Below, piece after piece: positions 33,818-46,300 of a stretch of 64,000 nucleotides of DNA (its first letter is position 1; every line of letters begins with the position of its first letter). The notes under the pieces were generated by a model that saw nothing but the letters and a program-made list of their open reading frames with translations, was not told where the DNA came from and searched no databases. The translations under genes were made by a program, and so were the position numbers. The DNA lies in NCBI RefSeq assembly GCF_964340395.1, contig NC_135566.1, positions 5,095,501 through 5,159,500 of the forward strand. The letters are read 5' to 3'. Source of the DNA: Glandiceps talaboti (Eukaryota > Hemichordata > Enteropneusta > Spengelidae).

Positions 33818-35466
33818 TGTATATACATTTTCAAACGCTGTAATTGAGTTTTTGATATGCTACAGGCCTCGCAATTTATTTATTTTTCACCCATTTACCC
33901 TACCACACAATGGACAGGTAACTTTGAAAATTTCATGCCAACCACTTTTTCTACCTGCCCAATGTTTTGTACATTTGAGTATTTTGTGCATCTAGGCGCG
34001 TGACACAATGGTCATTCACTTCAGACTGAGTTTGCCATTTTAAAGTAATTATGGTCCTACCTACCAAACTTACGACAACCAATGCAATCATGGTAAATCA
34101 AAATAGAGAGAAAATGTGTATGGTAAACCTGTATAAATGTCTGTATATCCTCTTTGAACAAATGTATGTCAACTTGTACCATTGTTTGTGTTTTGAACCA
34201 TCTTAAAAACCATGTTCCCAAACATTATATTCTCAGGAGGTGTAATAAATTATTATAAATTGTATTATTTAAGTCATTACATTTAATATACATTGTGTCA
34301 CTTTGCCATGGACCAGTATTCTATTGGGAGTACGTTACAATCATAGTGGCATTCGTATTCGCACCCTTATTAGCAATCTTTCCAAATTCTATTCTTGTTA
34401 CATTGTAACAATTTAAAAGAAAAAGTTATCCCGGATTGGAATTCTAGTGAGATGGTTCGATGAAAGAATTTTCTTCACTGCGAACTTGTCGTCAAATAAT
34501 CCAGACTACATATAAATATTTACAGTACTCACAAGATTTACTGTAGAAAGTAATGATACTGCAGCTGTAAACATATCGGTATAATATGTCATACACATGA
34601 TACGTACAAAATTAAGTTATTAACGACCGTTTTGCTTGACCTTGGGGTACAGTATACATTACACATGCTACATGTATACACAGCCTTCGATAAATCACGA
34701 TGTCCATGTAAGCAAAACATGCAAAGTGTCGACACGTTCCAATACGTTCAAAGTCATGCGTGGACGCATCACGGAGTCGATCATTTACTTGAGAATACAA
34801 CTGATTTAAAGATAAAAACTGGTTAAAACAATTGTTTTTAAGGAATGCAATCTGACATAACAATTTTAAACATAATTTCGAAACGTTCCGAACAGCAACT
34901 TATATGTACCGGTCCAGTTGGGAAGGTCTTTCCAAAATCTCCCGGTCGGTCCAACCTGATGTTTTGCCGTTTTCTAAGTTTAGTGTTTTTCTTGACTAAA
35001 ACCATAGCGAAACCTGGTCGTCCGTTTCTTATAGCCATTATTTCATGATTTTAGGATTTTTAAAGTACAGAGCCCGTTTAAATATATTTTTGCCGATAAA
35101 AGCATTAAAAAGTTCTTTAGGGAGGTGATATCTACCCTGTCAGTGATTGGTGATGTCCCGGGTGGTGTCATTTGTAATATTGGACCAAGGAGGTAATATT
35201 AGAGAAACCCCATTGATTGGGCTAAGCTTTGAACTGCCATCAGTTGTCTGATTTCTATATTTCGCCATCCCACTATATGGAATTTGAAGCTTGTATTCAT
35301 AAGATATAACCTAATATTGACCTGTATATATGTAAAATCGTTCTTTCTTTCTGTACATTCTTGTGTTGTTCCGATGGATCTGCACACGTATTAAATCTCT
35401 GCATGTAAGATTTGTATTAGCAGATGAGGGCGCTGTTGTCAGATCTAATAATCATCTCATTTCAAA
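33818..35466. other. Upstream region of TIM22
   Basis: AT-rich DNA. Both strands of 34838-35048 are open by chance. No further gene is supported. The TIM22 promoter must lie near 35400. Confidence 0.5.
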
Positions 35467-38244
35467 ATGGCGGCCTCCAGTGCACCTGGAGAAGATGCAC
35501 ATGGCAATGAGAATAGCGAAATGATTGGACTTACTGACACCGATGTCGCTAAGATGATGGACGTTTTGATAGGAGAACACAAGCGACCAATCACTGAGCG
35601 GACTTTTGGGTTTCCTCAAATGCCAAAGACAAAAGATCAACTGATGGTAGAGAAAGCTATGGAAAGTTGCACTTTCAAAAGTGTATTGAGTTGCGTTTTA
35701 GGTGAGTGAGTGAGTGTACCGAAATTTGTGGAGTCAAGATGGGCGAATGGCTTAGATCGGCCGGCTTGGAATCTGAAAGTTGCACGTTCTAACCCCGTCG
35801 CTGCCGTTTGTTTCTGAATAGCCAAAGTCCTTGGGCATGATTTGAACAGGGATTGGGCCCAGTCAACCCAGCTGTATAATTGGGGATCTGGTAGGATAGA
35901 GGCTGCAATGTGAATGCCTACTTGAATCTAGAATATGCATTTATAGTGGCTACAATGGATTGTATGCTCCCCAGGGAGTTGAAGTATAAAGGGCTGTTGT
36001 GCTGTTATAGATCTGTGCCAGGGGTTGGGTAATAATTGTAAAGTGCTTTGAGCACAGAGTGGGAAAGTGTTATATAAAAACCAACAATATTATTATATTA
36101 TTATTATTATTATTAAATTTGAAAACGATATTATATTGATTTTGTACCATTAAATATCCATGATACAGTTCACATTATTGTTTTAATAGATAATGACTTG
36201 TGTGACTTTCAAAAACTTTTATATAGGTTGGAGTCAGTTCACGGGGGTGGGGGGGGGGGCTCTAATAGCTTCGATACAAGAAACAGTACAACACATTTCT
36301 GCTTAAGTCAAGTTGTTCATGATGTGACTCCAGCAAACATTGGACAAGTAATGACAGAATAGTTAGGGAGTAACCATAGTGCAGAGTGGAATAGGAATTT
36401 GTTGGAGTATTTTCCAGAGCTAGATGGAGGGGAAGGGAATGTCCCACTCTTGTCAAGTGGGTCTTTGAGGTTCTCTCATAGAATCTCTGGAGGCAGGTTT
36501 GAGACATGTATATTTGGTTGATGCTGGTTTTGTTTTTGTGTCCAAGGTTTTGGTTTGGGTGCTGCTATAGGGTTATTTGCTGCTAGTGTGGATCCAGTAG
36601 ACCCTGATACAATGGCCAAGCAGAAAGCCAGAGACATTCTTAGAGACATGGGAAAAAGAAGTTTATTTCATGCCAAAAATTTTGCTGTTATTGGAGCTGT
36701 ATTTTCAGCAACAGAATGCTGTATAGAATCAGTAAGTATACAGTATTTATCCACAATCAGTCATTTAGTAGTGTTACTTAAAAGGAAAGGATACCTTGTG
36801 ACTTCACTATGTTTAATAAAAACTTGGATGTCAAACAAGATAAACTGCATTGGTTTTATTCACTTTTACTTATCGGTATATAGCTGGCATCAATCTGAAT
36901 TTAGGCAGGAGTGACATACAGGCCTTGGTTGGAAACTTCCTTTGTAGACTGTTTCTGTTGTTATTGGACTTTTTATTACAATGCAAGCAGTCGACAATAC
37001 CTTTAAATACGCAACTGCCTGGGCCTGGGACCCTATTTTGCATATGACTGACTGTATGTTTGGAGGTGGAGAACTTGTGATGACTCACTGGCAAGTAATC
37101 ACCAAAATATAAACATTCCCTATCTGGGTTTTTCACATGCAAATGCTGAATAACCAGAAGCTAGTGCTCTGTACAGTAGTTTGAATTTCCCGCATTTGCA
37201 TAGATTAGCCATAATCCTCTTTATATAGGGCAGTTCTGGAAGTTCCCAATTAAGGCTCATACATCACTTCCGCATAAGTTCGGATCCATGTCAGTTCACA
37301 CTGATAAGTGAAAGTGACTGAAACAACTGCATTTTAGTCAGGTTGTATCCAACTGACTATCAGTGATAAGATGCCGTCATTGCACTTTAAGACTTTCATA
37401 TTGTGTGTCTATGTTGTATGATCAATGGTCAAGATTGCGTACGGTAGAATGTTTTGCAGTATTTATGATTTTGTGTTTTCTTGTACTACAGTACCGAGGA
37501 GTTAGTGGAACACAGAATACTTCATTAGCTGGTTGTATAACTGGTGGTGCAATAGGACTTCGAGGTAAGGTACCATAACACATTGACTCTAACTGTCACA
37601 ACCAGTGCTCCAGCTAAGACATTTTAAGTTCACACAAAGTTAGAAATGAAGAATCTATCATTATTTCTCATTAAACCATAATGTATACTGGCAAGTAATT
37701 ATAATACTGCTGGTAATGGGATAACTTGTACATTGCAATAGATGATATGACTACAATATGACTACAATACTAGTATGCAAATAACAGGATTCTCACAAGG
37801 ATCAATCACAAGGAAGACGGTTCATTTGCATAAATATTTGCATATCGATAGCATTGTAATTTGCATAATATATACATTTCTTCAGCATTGAAATACATAT
37901 TCATGTGTTTATACGTATACACATCAACACTGGGATCAGCCATTACTCTTCATGTAAATTGTATTATTACAACATCAATATACAATATTGTCATTTTAAG
38001 GAAGACCATGAAAGCTCAAGCATGGTTAAACACCTTGAAGCATGGCCAATCATGGCAGCCTAGGTGGTATGGATGGTACTAACAATAACATATTTAATAA
38101 GTTTGTAAATCATGATGAACTGTGTCTAAAAGAAATATTGTATTTATTTTTAATATTTCAGCTGGAATCAAACCAGCAATAGCTGGGTGTGTGGGATTCG
38201 CTACTTTCTCTGCTGCCATAGATTATTATTTCCATATGAGATAA
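35467..38244 (+). CDS. TIMM22: Mitochondrial inner membrane translocase subunit Tim22
   Basis: Exons 35467-35701, 36547-36731, 37492-37564 and 38162-38244 keep phase and give 191 residues, close to the human 194. Tim22 is the channel of the carrier translocase, which inserts multi-pass proteins into the inner membrane. Seen: the amphipathic segment [20 protein letters not shown], first hydrophobic segment [20 protein letters not shown], then the charged [58 protein letters not shown] and [20 protein letters not shown]. The glycine-rich Tim17/22/23 helices and the paired cysteines (ESC and CI of CITGG) agree with the family. The start codon is in AAAATGG context. Intron 1 holds a SINE. Confidence 0.96.
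35732..36115 (+). mobile_element. tRNA-derived SINE with (TTA)n tail
   Basis: In TIM22 intron 1. The head GGGCGAATGGCTTAGATCGG carries a pol III A-box-like TGGCTTAGATCGG and, 26 bp on, a B-box-like GTTCTAACCCC. The 3' part TTGTAAAGTGCTTTGAGCAC plus GTGTTATATAAA resembles conserved tails of metazoan SINEs, and it ends in ATTATT repeats. Confidence 0.8.
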
Positions 38245-38567
38245 CAGGAATTAGAAATGAAGAGGAGAAAAGACCATAGAATTTCAAAACTTGGATTACA
38301 AGTGCCAGAAACTTGTGAACATTCACATCTTCCAACACACAAACTAAGTATTCTTGTGTGAAAAAAAAGAAACCTTTCCTCCATTAGAACCAAAGTAGCA
38401 AGAAAACACGGAGAGGATTCATCGTACAGACTCTGTCAAAAGCTGTGTATGAATGCCTTGCTGCAAAATTAAAAGGCAACTCGACCGACTTCATATCCCA
38501 CTTTGTGATAGAAGTGTACCAGCCTCGATAGAAGACTGGATGGTTGACATAGCAAGTGTTCTTGCCA

Positions 38568-38650
38568 CATAGCCTGAGAACCCAGTAATTCAATTTCAGT
38601 ATTTTTGTCATAGCCTGAGAACCCAGTAATTCAAATTCAGTATTTTCGTC
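38568..38650 (+). repeat. 41-bp direct repeat in the TIM22 3' UTR
   Basis: CATAGCCTGAGAACCCAGTA plus ATTCAATTTCAGTATTTTTG occurs twice back to back with two differences. Confidence 0.9.
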
Positions 38651-39445
38651 AACACCTCATTATCAAATCAGCATGAATTGAGCATATCACTTGTTGATGT
38701 TCATTTGTACAAAGTTCACATTTCAAGGCCAACTACGTCACATCTAGGTAATTTGACATTTTCAACATAACATGCATCATTAACATAATATAGGCATCAT
38801 GTGATTTTTAAACCAATCAGCTTCTATGCATGGTATCCATGAAAATACTAACTTTGAATTACTGATATGACTTCTCAGGCTGTGTAGATGCCAAGTCAAC
38901 CATCCAGCCTTCTAAGGAGTCTCCTACAAGGCCAACAAGGATGTGCCGTGGTATTTCTTTGGACCATTGCGCAGTTATATGCTTTGTAGTCAAAAACTAC
39001 TTTCCTTCAACATCTGAGCATGTCATTTATTTAAAGAAGAGTATTCTGGAATACACAGACAGACAGTCTCCATCGTTTATGAGTTAGTCACGAGAAAGAA
39101 ATAGTGATAATGCTTTGCCACAATGATGAATCTTTCGGTGGTGTGTATTTTTTGGGTAGAATTTGAAATTTATTTCAAAGAGATGTGACATCTATGAAAT
39201 GTAATTAGAATGACTTTGTAGCCATGACGTTTTATCTGAATGTTTTGTATAATTGAATTTGTATCAAGAGTCTCTGTAAATACAAGAAAAGTGTTGAAAA
39301 CTGTGATGGTGTGATAATTTTTGTCAATTATGTTTAGTGGAGACATCCTGAAAACCAGAAGAAATTTTCCTGCTGATGTAACAAAAATTAATAAGGGGCA
39401 TCGTAAAGAGGGACACGGCTTACGACTATGGGTGGAGATAAATAA

Positions 39446-39560
39446 ATAATAATGTTAGTTTTTATCATTATAGAACACTTTCCCACTTAGTAATTGAATT
39501 GATGATGACTTGTGGCACAGATTTATACTGCCACACTGGCCCTTTAATATACCCCCATCT
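39446..39560 (-). mobile_element. SINE fragment (3' half), inverted
   Basis: The reverse complement reads CAGATTTA... AAATCTGTGCCAC... GTGGGAAAGTGTTCTATAA and TTATTATTTA, matching the tail of the SINE at 35732. Confidence 0.6.
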
Positions 39561-39576
39561 CCCTTATTGTATGTGT

Positions 39577-39673
39577 AGTCTGTAGGTTGTGACAGGGCGC
39601 CCTCACACATCAGTCAACCCCTTTCAGATAGAGCAGGCCAGTGAAGGTGAGCGACACAACGTATCTTACAGTC
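39577..39673. mobile_element. MITE family 1, copy
   Basis: From TAGTCTGTAGGTTGTGAC to GTATCTTACAGTCT, with CGCCCTCACACATCAGTCAA inside. Confidence 0.8.
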
Positions 39674-39684
39674 TGGATACTGTT

Positions 39685-39791
39685 ACAGTTTGTAAGGTGC
39701 CCCATGATGGGGCGCACTCACACATCAGTCAACCTCTTTCACATAGAGCAGGCTGGTGAGGGTGAGCAACACGACGTATCTTACAGTCTTC
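39685..39791. mobile_element. MITE family 1, adjacent second copy
   Basis: From CAGTTTGTAAGGTGCCCCAT to CGACGTATCTTACAGTCT, about 10 bp from the previous copy and in the same orientation. The pair may be a local duplication. Confidence 0.8.
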
Positions 39792-40459
39792 TAATAGGTT
39801 TGCCATATTTTTCAACAGGCAAAAGTCCATCACACAAGAAAATTTACAGCTAATGAAGCTTTGACAATATATATATTTTATTGACTCTCTTCTGTTCTAA
39901 ACATGTACATGTAAGTTAGATGATCTACTTTGACTCAATCATCTTGTTACATGTTACATGTTACAATTCCAACAACAAGAATTTAACATGAAAAGCATTC
40001 TAAAATGCTCTTTACAAAGAAAACTTCAAGAAATACCAGAGACAAGTAAAATCAACACCAAAGTTTTTAGTTCAACATTTTCAATTGGTGATTAAGAAAT
40101 AATTAGAAACCGATTAATTTAAAATTAAGACCTCTGCTCTAATAAATACAGCTAGTACAATATACTAATAAAGTTTAGATATATTTATATGCAATATAAC
40201 ATTAAAACTGCCTAAAAAACCCTAAAAGAACACATAAACGTCTCCAAATGTATTATCATATCAAAATATATGAATGATTTCTATGCTAAAATATTTGTAT
40301 ATTTTTACGTAATTTGGCCAGAATCTGCAGAGTTGTTTGAAATGCTAGTTGGAGTCAACTTGTACTATGCAAGCAGTAAAGCTACAGGTCAAAGGTCAAG
40401 GCATGATCAGATAAATCTGATTAGTGTGGCCTTGCTTATTTTAGCAGACTAAGATTATT

Positions 40460-40553
40460 TTAGTCTGTAAGGTATGCCGTGATGGGGCACCCTCACACAT
40501 CGGCCAACCTCTCGGCCAGTGAGGGCAGAATTTCACGATGTATCTTACAGACG
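40460..40553. mobile_element. MITE family 1, copy
   Basis: TTAGTCTGTAAGGTATGCCG at one end, GATGTATCTTACAGACGA at the other. Confidence 0.85.
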
Positions 40554-40979
40554 AGGAGTACTTCTGAACTGAAAGAAAGGTGTTACAGTATTGCTAGCAT
40601 AAAATCATGGATGAATCCATGACTTTTACTTTTCAATCTTCAGTACTACGAGTACCTCCTTTGACCTTGGCCAAAGAACACAGTTTATGTACAGTATTGT
40701 TCCTATGAATACAGCTTTCTTGATGACCAACACTTAGTAAGCAGAACATCCAGCAATTCTCTCTGATGAGTACTGTCAGGCAGTGATCCTTGAAATCAGG
40801 CAAATTTCACCAGTGTGGCGGGGATGTAGTGAAAGCATATCTGAGAGTTCGGAAATGTGGTACTGTGATTGACAAGTTTCTGATACACTCAGGTTATTGT
40901 GCAGCACCATAGGTTGTATAGTGTGCTAACACATCAGTGATATTAGTGTACTAGCCACATAACTTCACCAGCCCATCTA

Positions 40980-42505
40980 CTACAAGTCATAGTCCTTCCA
41001 TAAACTGAAAAAAAAAAAATTATTAAATATACAGCTTACTACTACATGTATGTAACAACATCACCAGTCCTGTAGTAGCTTGATAATAATCTACCCCAAC
41101 ACTCTGATGCCATTCAGAGAGTGCTCTGTCACAAAGCAATGATTCCAACCTGGAAATCCGCTATATATATAAAACTCACCATAATGTGTATTCTTCTTTG
41201 TCTGAATGTTGGTCTATAAGATCTTTGATTTCTAGAGGTGGATTTAGGCCATGTTTATCAGCTCTCTGCCATCTCTGCATTCTAGTGATTCCTGTCAAAT
41301 ATGATATTAGAGAGTAAAACTTTGATGCTATAGTATACCTTTATTTATACTGGATAGTTGTTTAAGTATATAAACACTTGCCTCCCAAGATGTCCAGTGA
41401 GGGCCATCCCTCATGGGTTCAGTGTTAATGCAGGAGGAAATGGGAGGACCCAGGGAAAACATGCGTTGCTTGGTAGAGTCAAAGTGAATGACACTCAGTG
41501 ACTCTTCTTACTTACACCATGGCACTGTAACACTGTATGTGCATTGAAATATTGAATTTTAAAACCTGTTGCAAATGATCATGTCACTGAACATGTTACA
41601 CCTGGCATGGTTTACGGTTAAATGCACATGAAAGTTTGGAGATTTGTCTTCTAATTTTATGTAACACTAGTTCCATGTGAAAAAAATGGGGATATGTATT
41701 TTTTCCCATTTGTTGCCATCATTGATTTAGTTTCATGAGAGTGTAAATATTGGAAATCCCTTAAAATGTGCAAGTTGTAAGATCACGGATATTATCAGAA
41801 ATGCCACCCTACTGTGAGTACAACTGACCAATGGCCATTCAATATATAAATATGTTGCAACAGTCTTAGTAAACTAGTTTGCCAGAGTAGTATCTCAAAA
41901 GCTATCAGAACCAATGATAGCTTGAGACTATGGCTAATCATTTGGTCAAAAACACTGTGTGTATAGTTTTGTGAACCACAGTAATCGGTCTGCTCTAGAG
42001 GACTATAGTAATGGTTTACTACAATGTAGATGGGAACATTAGAAATGATTTGAATACCTGTACAGGGTCCATATTCTAAAGTCAAATCAAATTGTTTGAG
42101 TTTTATAAGTTCTTCCTCTTTTGACAAATCTGCTGCTGTTGAGATGATTGTAGCTGAAAACAAGGCAAACAGAATTAATTATACATGCGCTACAATAATA
42201 TAAATGACCAATTGCATGTATGCATGCATGCATGCATGCATACATACATACATACATACATACATACATACATACATACATACATACATGCATGCATGCA
42301 TGCATGCATGCATGCATGCATGCATGCATGCATACATACATACATACATACATACATACATACATACATACATACATACATACATGCATGCATGCATGCA
42401 TGCATGCATGCATGCATGCATACATACATACATACATACATACATACATACATACATACATACATACATACATACATACATACATACATACATACATACA
42501 TACAT

Positions 42506-42537
<32 letters not shown>

Positions 42538-42787
42538 TTTTGTCCTCATATATACTAATATTAAAGCTGTAAATTTAACTATTTCTCAGACTGCATGAAG
42601 TATTTCAGTAGAAAATCGGTGCCAATGTCATTGTTACAACCATTTTTAAATGTCCCAGAGCAAAAATATATTTGTATAGTATACCTGCTGTAGAAATGTT
42701 GGCTTTCTTCTCGACTTTCGAACTCTTTGAAGGTCCTGTGGGTTTCTTATGTGTTTGGAAATGGTCTGTGATCAGTGGATTCGCCAT
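40980..42787 (-). CDS. POLD4: DNA polymerase delta subunit 4 (p12)
   Basis: Exons 42685-42787, 42058-42153, 41180-41291 and 40980-41004 give 111 residues (human 107). p12 is the smallest subunit of replicative polymerase delta; it stabilises the complex and touches PCNA. The C-terminal half matches the family strongly: LIKLKQFDLTLEYGPCTG, ITRMQRWQRADKHGLNPPLE, and the final LCLWKDYDL. The N-terminus MANPLITDHFQTHKK keeps the non-standard PCNA-binding motif (LITDxF) of p12, including the TD pair and downstream lysines. The last coding exon is only 25 bp, set by donor ATG/GTGAGT and acceptor TTTCAG/TTTATGG. The gene is head-to-head with TBL2. Confidence 0.93.
41339..41520 (+). repeat. Dispersed repeat R3, copy 1
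   Basis: TTTATTTATACTGGATAGTT, GTATATAAACACTTGCCTCC and GAGGGCCATCCCTCATGGGT recur at 51430-51565. It is in a POLD4 intron and is possibly a second SINE family. Confidence 0.75.
42216..42536 (+). repeat. (CATG)n / (CATA)n compound microsatellite
   Basis: Blocks of CATG and CATA alternate: CATG, CATA, CATG, CATA, CATG, then a long CATA block and a short CA run. It is in POLD4 intron 1. Six overlapping open frames are artefacts. Confidence 0.97.
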
Positions 42788-43365
42788 CGTGTCTTTCAGA
42801 CGTAACGGCAAGTTATCACGCGAATATTAGCTTCGGCTGAGTCAGCTGAAAACGTGTTATGAAACAGACGCTAGACGCGGAAGCCACCAAAGCGTCATTT
42901 CTTTTGATAAACATGAGCCATGATCATTTTTGAAAGGGGTGTCCGTCAGAGGTAAACATACAAAAAGTTTGATCATTCAACTAGCAAGCAGAATGAAACC
43001 TTCTAAATGATTGAAAAAATATAGCATACTTTCTTTTGTTCAAGAAAGGGAATCGTGTGTCAAAAATTGTCGAAAATAAAATTATGTATAGTTTGAACCA
43101 TACGCTCTATCGACCCCTATGAAAATAGAATGATGCGTATCAGACCCGCTAAGTGCTGGGTTATCGAGGCCATTCATATGAACAAAAATGTATGAAATAC
43201 AAATCACAGAGTGGCAGACAGTGCTTGATTGACCTAAGTGACGACAATAATTTCAGGAAGTACATTTTTGTGGCGAACGTAGAGCAGGAGTAGGGTTTTC
43301 ATTCATTGATTGTTCGACTAACAATTTGTACATGAAGTTAGGGATACTTATTTACGGATTCAAAC
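42788..43365. promoter_or_regulatory. Divergent POLD4/TBL2 promoter region
   Basis: 578 bp separate the two start codons. Near POLD4 is GGCTGAGTCAGCTG (TGAGTCA at 42838-42844), a near-perfect AP-1/MARE-type palindrome, within CpG-richer DNA (ATCACGCGAA, GACGCTAGACGCGG). No TATA box is apparent. Shared control is inference. Confidence 0.5.
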
Positions 43366-46300
43366 ATGGCGGACAACGTGGCGGAAAGGTCCGAGCAGCA
43401 GGCGCCTGTATTTGGCGTTGCCGTCACTCTTGCCGTCGGAGCGGTGGTTTTACTGGTGATTATGGTTTTGAATGTTGGAAGGAAGTCAGATACAGAAAAT
43501 AAAGAAAAGGGTAAGTCCAGATCAGAAATTTATATCGACGTTCATATTATTTCTTGTAGTCTGCAAGTGATCGCTTTAGTTCTATTAAATATAAAGCTTG
43601 CAGAATGTGGTGCAACTTTCGTTCAGTAATATTTCAATTTATTAAAATTATTTGGCGACGTTTTTAATTAATGAAGTGCATTATTCTTCGCCTGTGTAGT
43701 TGCTTAAATACCTGCCCGTATGCACTAAAGAAAAAACTCTAACTTTATTGCATCATTTGCTGGACTTCTTACGCAAAATGCCATCCCGAAATATGCCACA
43801 AATTAAATTGGTATATTACTGAAATTTGGTGTTGAGGGCGCTGTCACAATAATATGTATATGTTTCAAAGGCTGGTCATTATAAATTACAATCAACAAAA
43901 GTCAATCAAACTTTTCCAAAGAATGTAATTCAGAGCACCCAATGATGTCAAGATATTTGCATACACATTCTCCCTTTCTAAATTTGTTCTCAATCTTATA
44001 GGACAGTAAAGTCTTGCTGTGCATGTTACACAATTCCCAAATTGCTTTGGAAACTTACAGAAAAATGACAAAATGAATTTTGAATAAAAGATGTAAAAAG
44101 GGGAGGTAGAAATGAGAAGTTTGATATGCAAAATTCAAATACGCAAAAATGATTCTTGTAAAAAGATGAAATTGAAAAAAAATATACAAAGAAATGAGGA
44201 AGAAAATAGAAGTTTGATTTGCAATGTTATAAATACACAATAATGTTAATTCACTGTTTTCTATTACATTTTAAACTTTTATTTGTGCAGAGGATGAGGA
44301 TGAGAAGAGTAATAACAAGAAAAAGACAAACCAAAGCAAAAAACCAAAGACTACTCAGCCTCGTCAGACAAAAAGGTCACAAAGTAATTTCACCCATCCA
44401 TATCTTTGTTGCACCTTGAAAGCCCATGGTGACAGCATTGTTGATATAGATTTCAGTATTAATGGCAAGTACTTGGCATCAGCATCAGAAGGTAAGGAAT
44501 ACATTTCATTGAAAAAAATATGGTTTCCTCCTAGGATTGCCCAAAAATCACTGTTTTTTGTCAGTGTTACTAATTTTTTGCCATCAAGCACCTCTGTATG
44601 TTAAATGATCACTTGTCCAACATAGAAGTCTTTTAAAAGAGTTTTGTTTTTGTTGTTGACAAACATGTTGCTCTCCCCAGTTTCAACCATCATCATGTTG
44701 TATTTGCCGTATTTGCAAAGTCCATTTAGGGGAAAAGTCTTGCATATAATATCATTCAAAAATATCCCCTAGCTAATCGCTAGGTTTCCTTAGTTTAGTA
44801 CCCAATGTATGTGTACATATGTGAATCGAATGAAAGCTGTGTTTTAAATATAGGACTTTACAAGTTAAGAACCTAAGTAAAACTTATTGAATGGTTTCAG
44901 TACTATTTTGAAATTACATGATTGTTAGTTGAGGAATTCATTAAGCTTCATCGTCCCAGCTCTGTTGTTCTTGGAAACAAAGAAAATTATAGTTAATATT
45001 ACATTTGTTGAAATGTGTTTAGTCTCTTTTGAGGGTTGGTCATATATGTTTGAAGAACAATTCTTTATTGTTACAGACTTTTCTTTCCCCCCCCCCCCCC
45101 CACATCTAGATAATAACGATATTTTGAGGAATTATGAAACTTTGTTAATATTTCAATTGTTTTATTGGCTTTCACTTTTCTTTAGATAGAACAGTTCGTG
45201 TATGGAGTGTTAAGGAGTTCAAAGAAAAAGAACACAAGTAAGGTGTACTATTGTATATATACTACATATTAGATTGTCTAAAGAGAATGAAGGATTCTGC
45301 AAGTGTTTATGACTCAAGTTGTTGGTGATGAATAAAAACTAGGCATCTGTCCACCAGATTCAAAACTGTTGTGAATTCCCAAATTATTTCATAAAAAATA
45401 AGACTAATAACAAATTTGTGTATTAGTTTTGATTCATACTTCAATTTTCCTACAAGAATTTATGTGGAATTTGAGAGATGAATGGGAAATCATTTGGATA
45501 AAATTATGATTGTTTTACCTATTGTGCATACCTTGTTACATTTACATGAAATTTTCTGTGACTGAGATTTGAATATTTTACTGTATATTGATTCTCATTG
45601 ATGCCAGATTGTTTTCCAGGCCATGACTGTGAAGTGTAATAATATCCAAAGTTAATTTGTTGTATGATTGTCCTTTTCTTAATGTAGATGTCTACGTGGG
45701 AATGTAGAGTTTGATAGTGCTACCAAGGTCAAATTTAGTCCAGATTCAAGGTAGGAATACCTGTCATAGAAATCCTTAGATTTTATTAAATTGTTAATTT
45801 TCAACCCTGGCTCAGTGTCGTGATACTATCCAACGTGTATCAAGCCAACATTTTCATGAGTACAGTCCCAAAAACACAACTAATTTCAAAAATACAGTGA
45901 CAGATTTCTTTCCTGAATGTTCATACTATAGTCCAACATTAGGAGATACAAAATCTGTAAAACTCTCTAAAATGCAGTTTCATAGGCACTCTATGGGCTC
46001 TGTGAGTGTGTTACATGGTCAAAGTCATCTAGGATAATGAGCGTCATTTTAATCCAACCCCTTTTTACATGCAGGGTAGGCCTTAAAGAGTAATTGCACA
46101 TATTTCTTTAAAATGGTTCCTTTCTATGTCATCGGTTCCTTTCTTTGTCATCAGTGTGCAATACCTAATGTACTTTGTATGTGTAGTTCTCTCAGAGACT
46201 AGGTATGCAACATACTGTGTGCCCTCAAAGTATTATAAAAAATTATGTTGTTGTCGGCCAAAATGATCAAAATTTCTTGTGCATCACCACATAGTAAGGG

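Noticed and set aside
35741-35812. A functional tRNA gene
   Set aside because: The cloverleaf is degraded and the text is the head of a SINE with a repeat tail.
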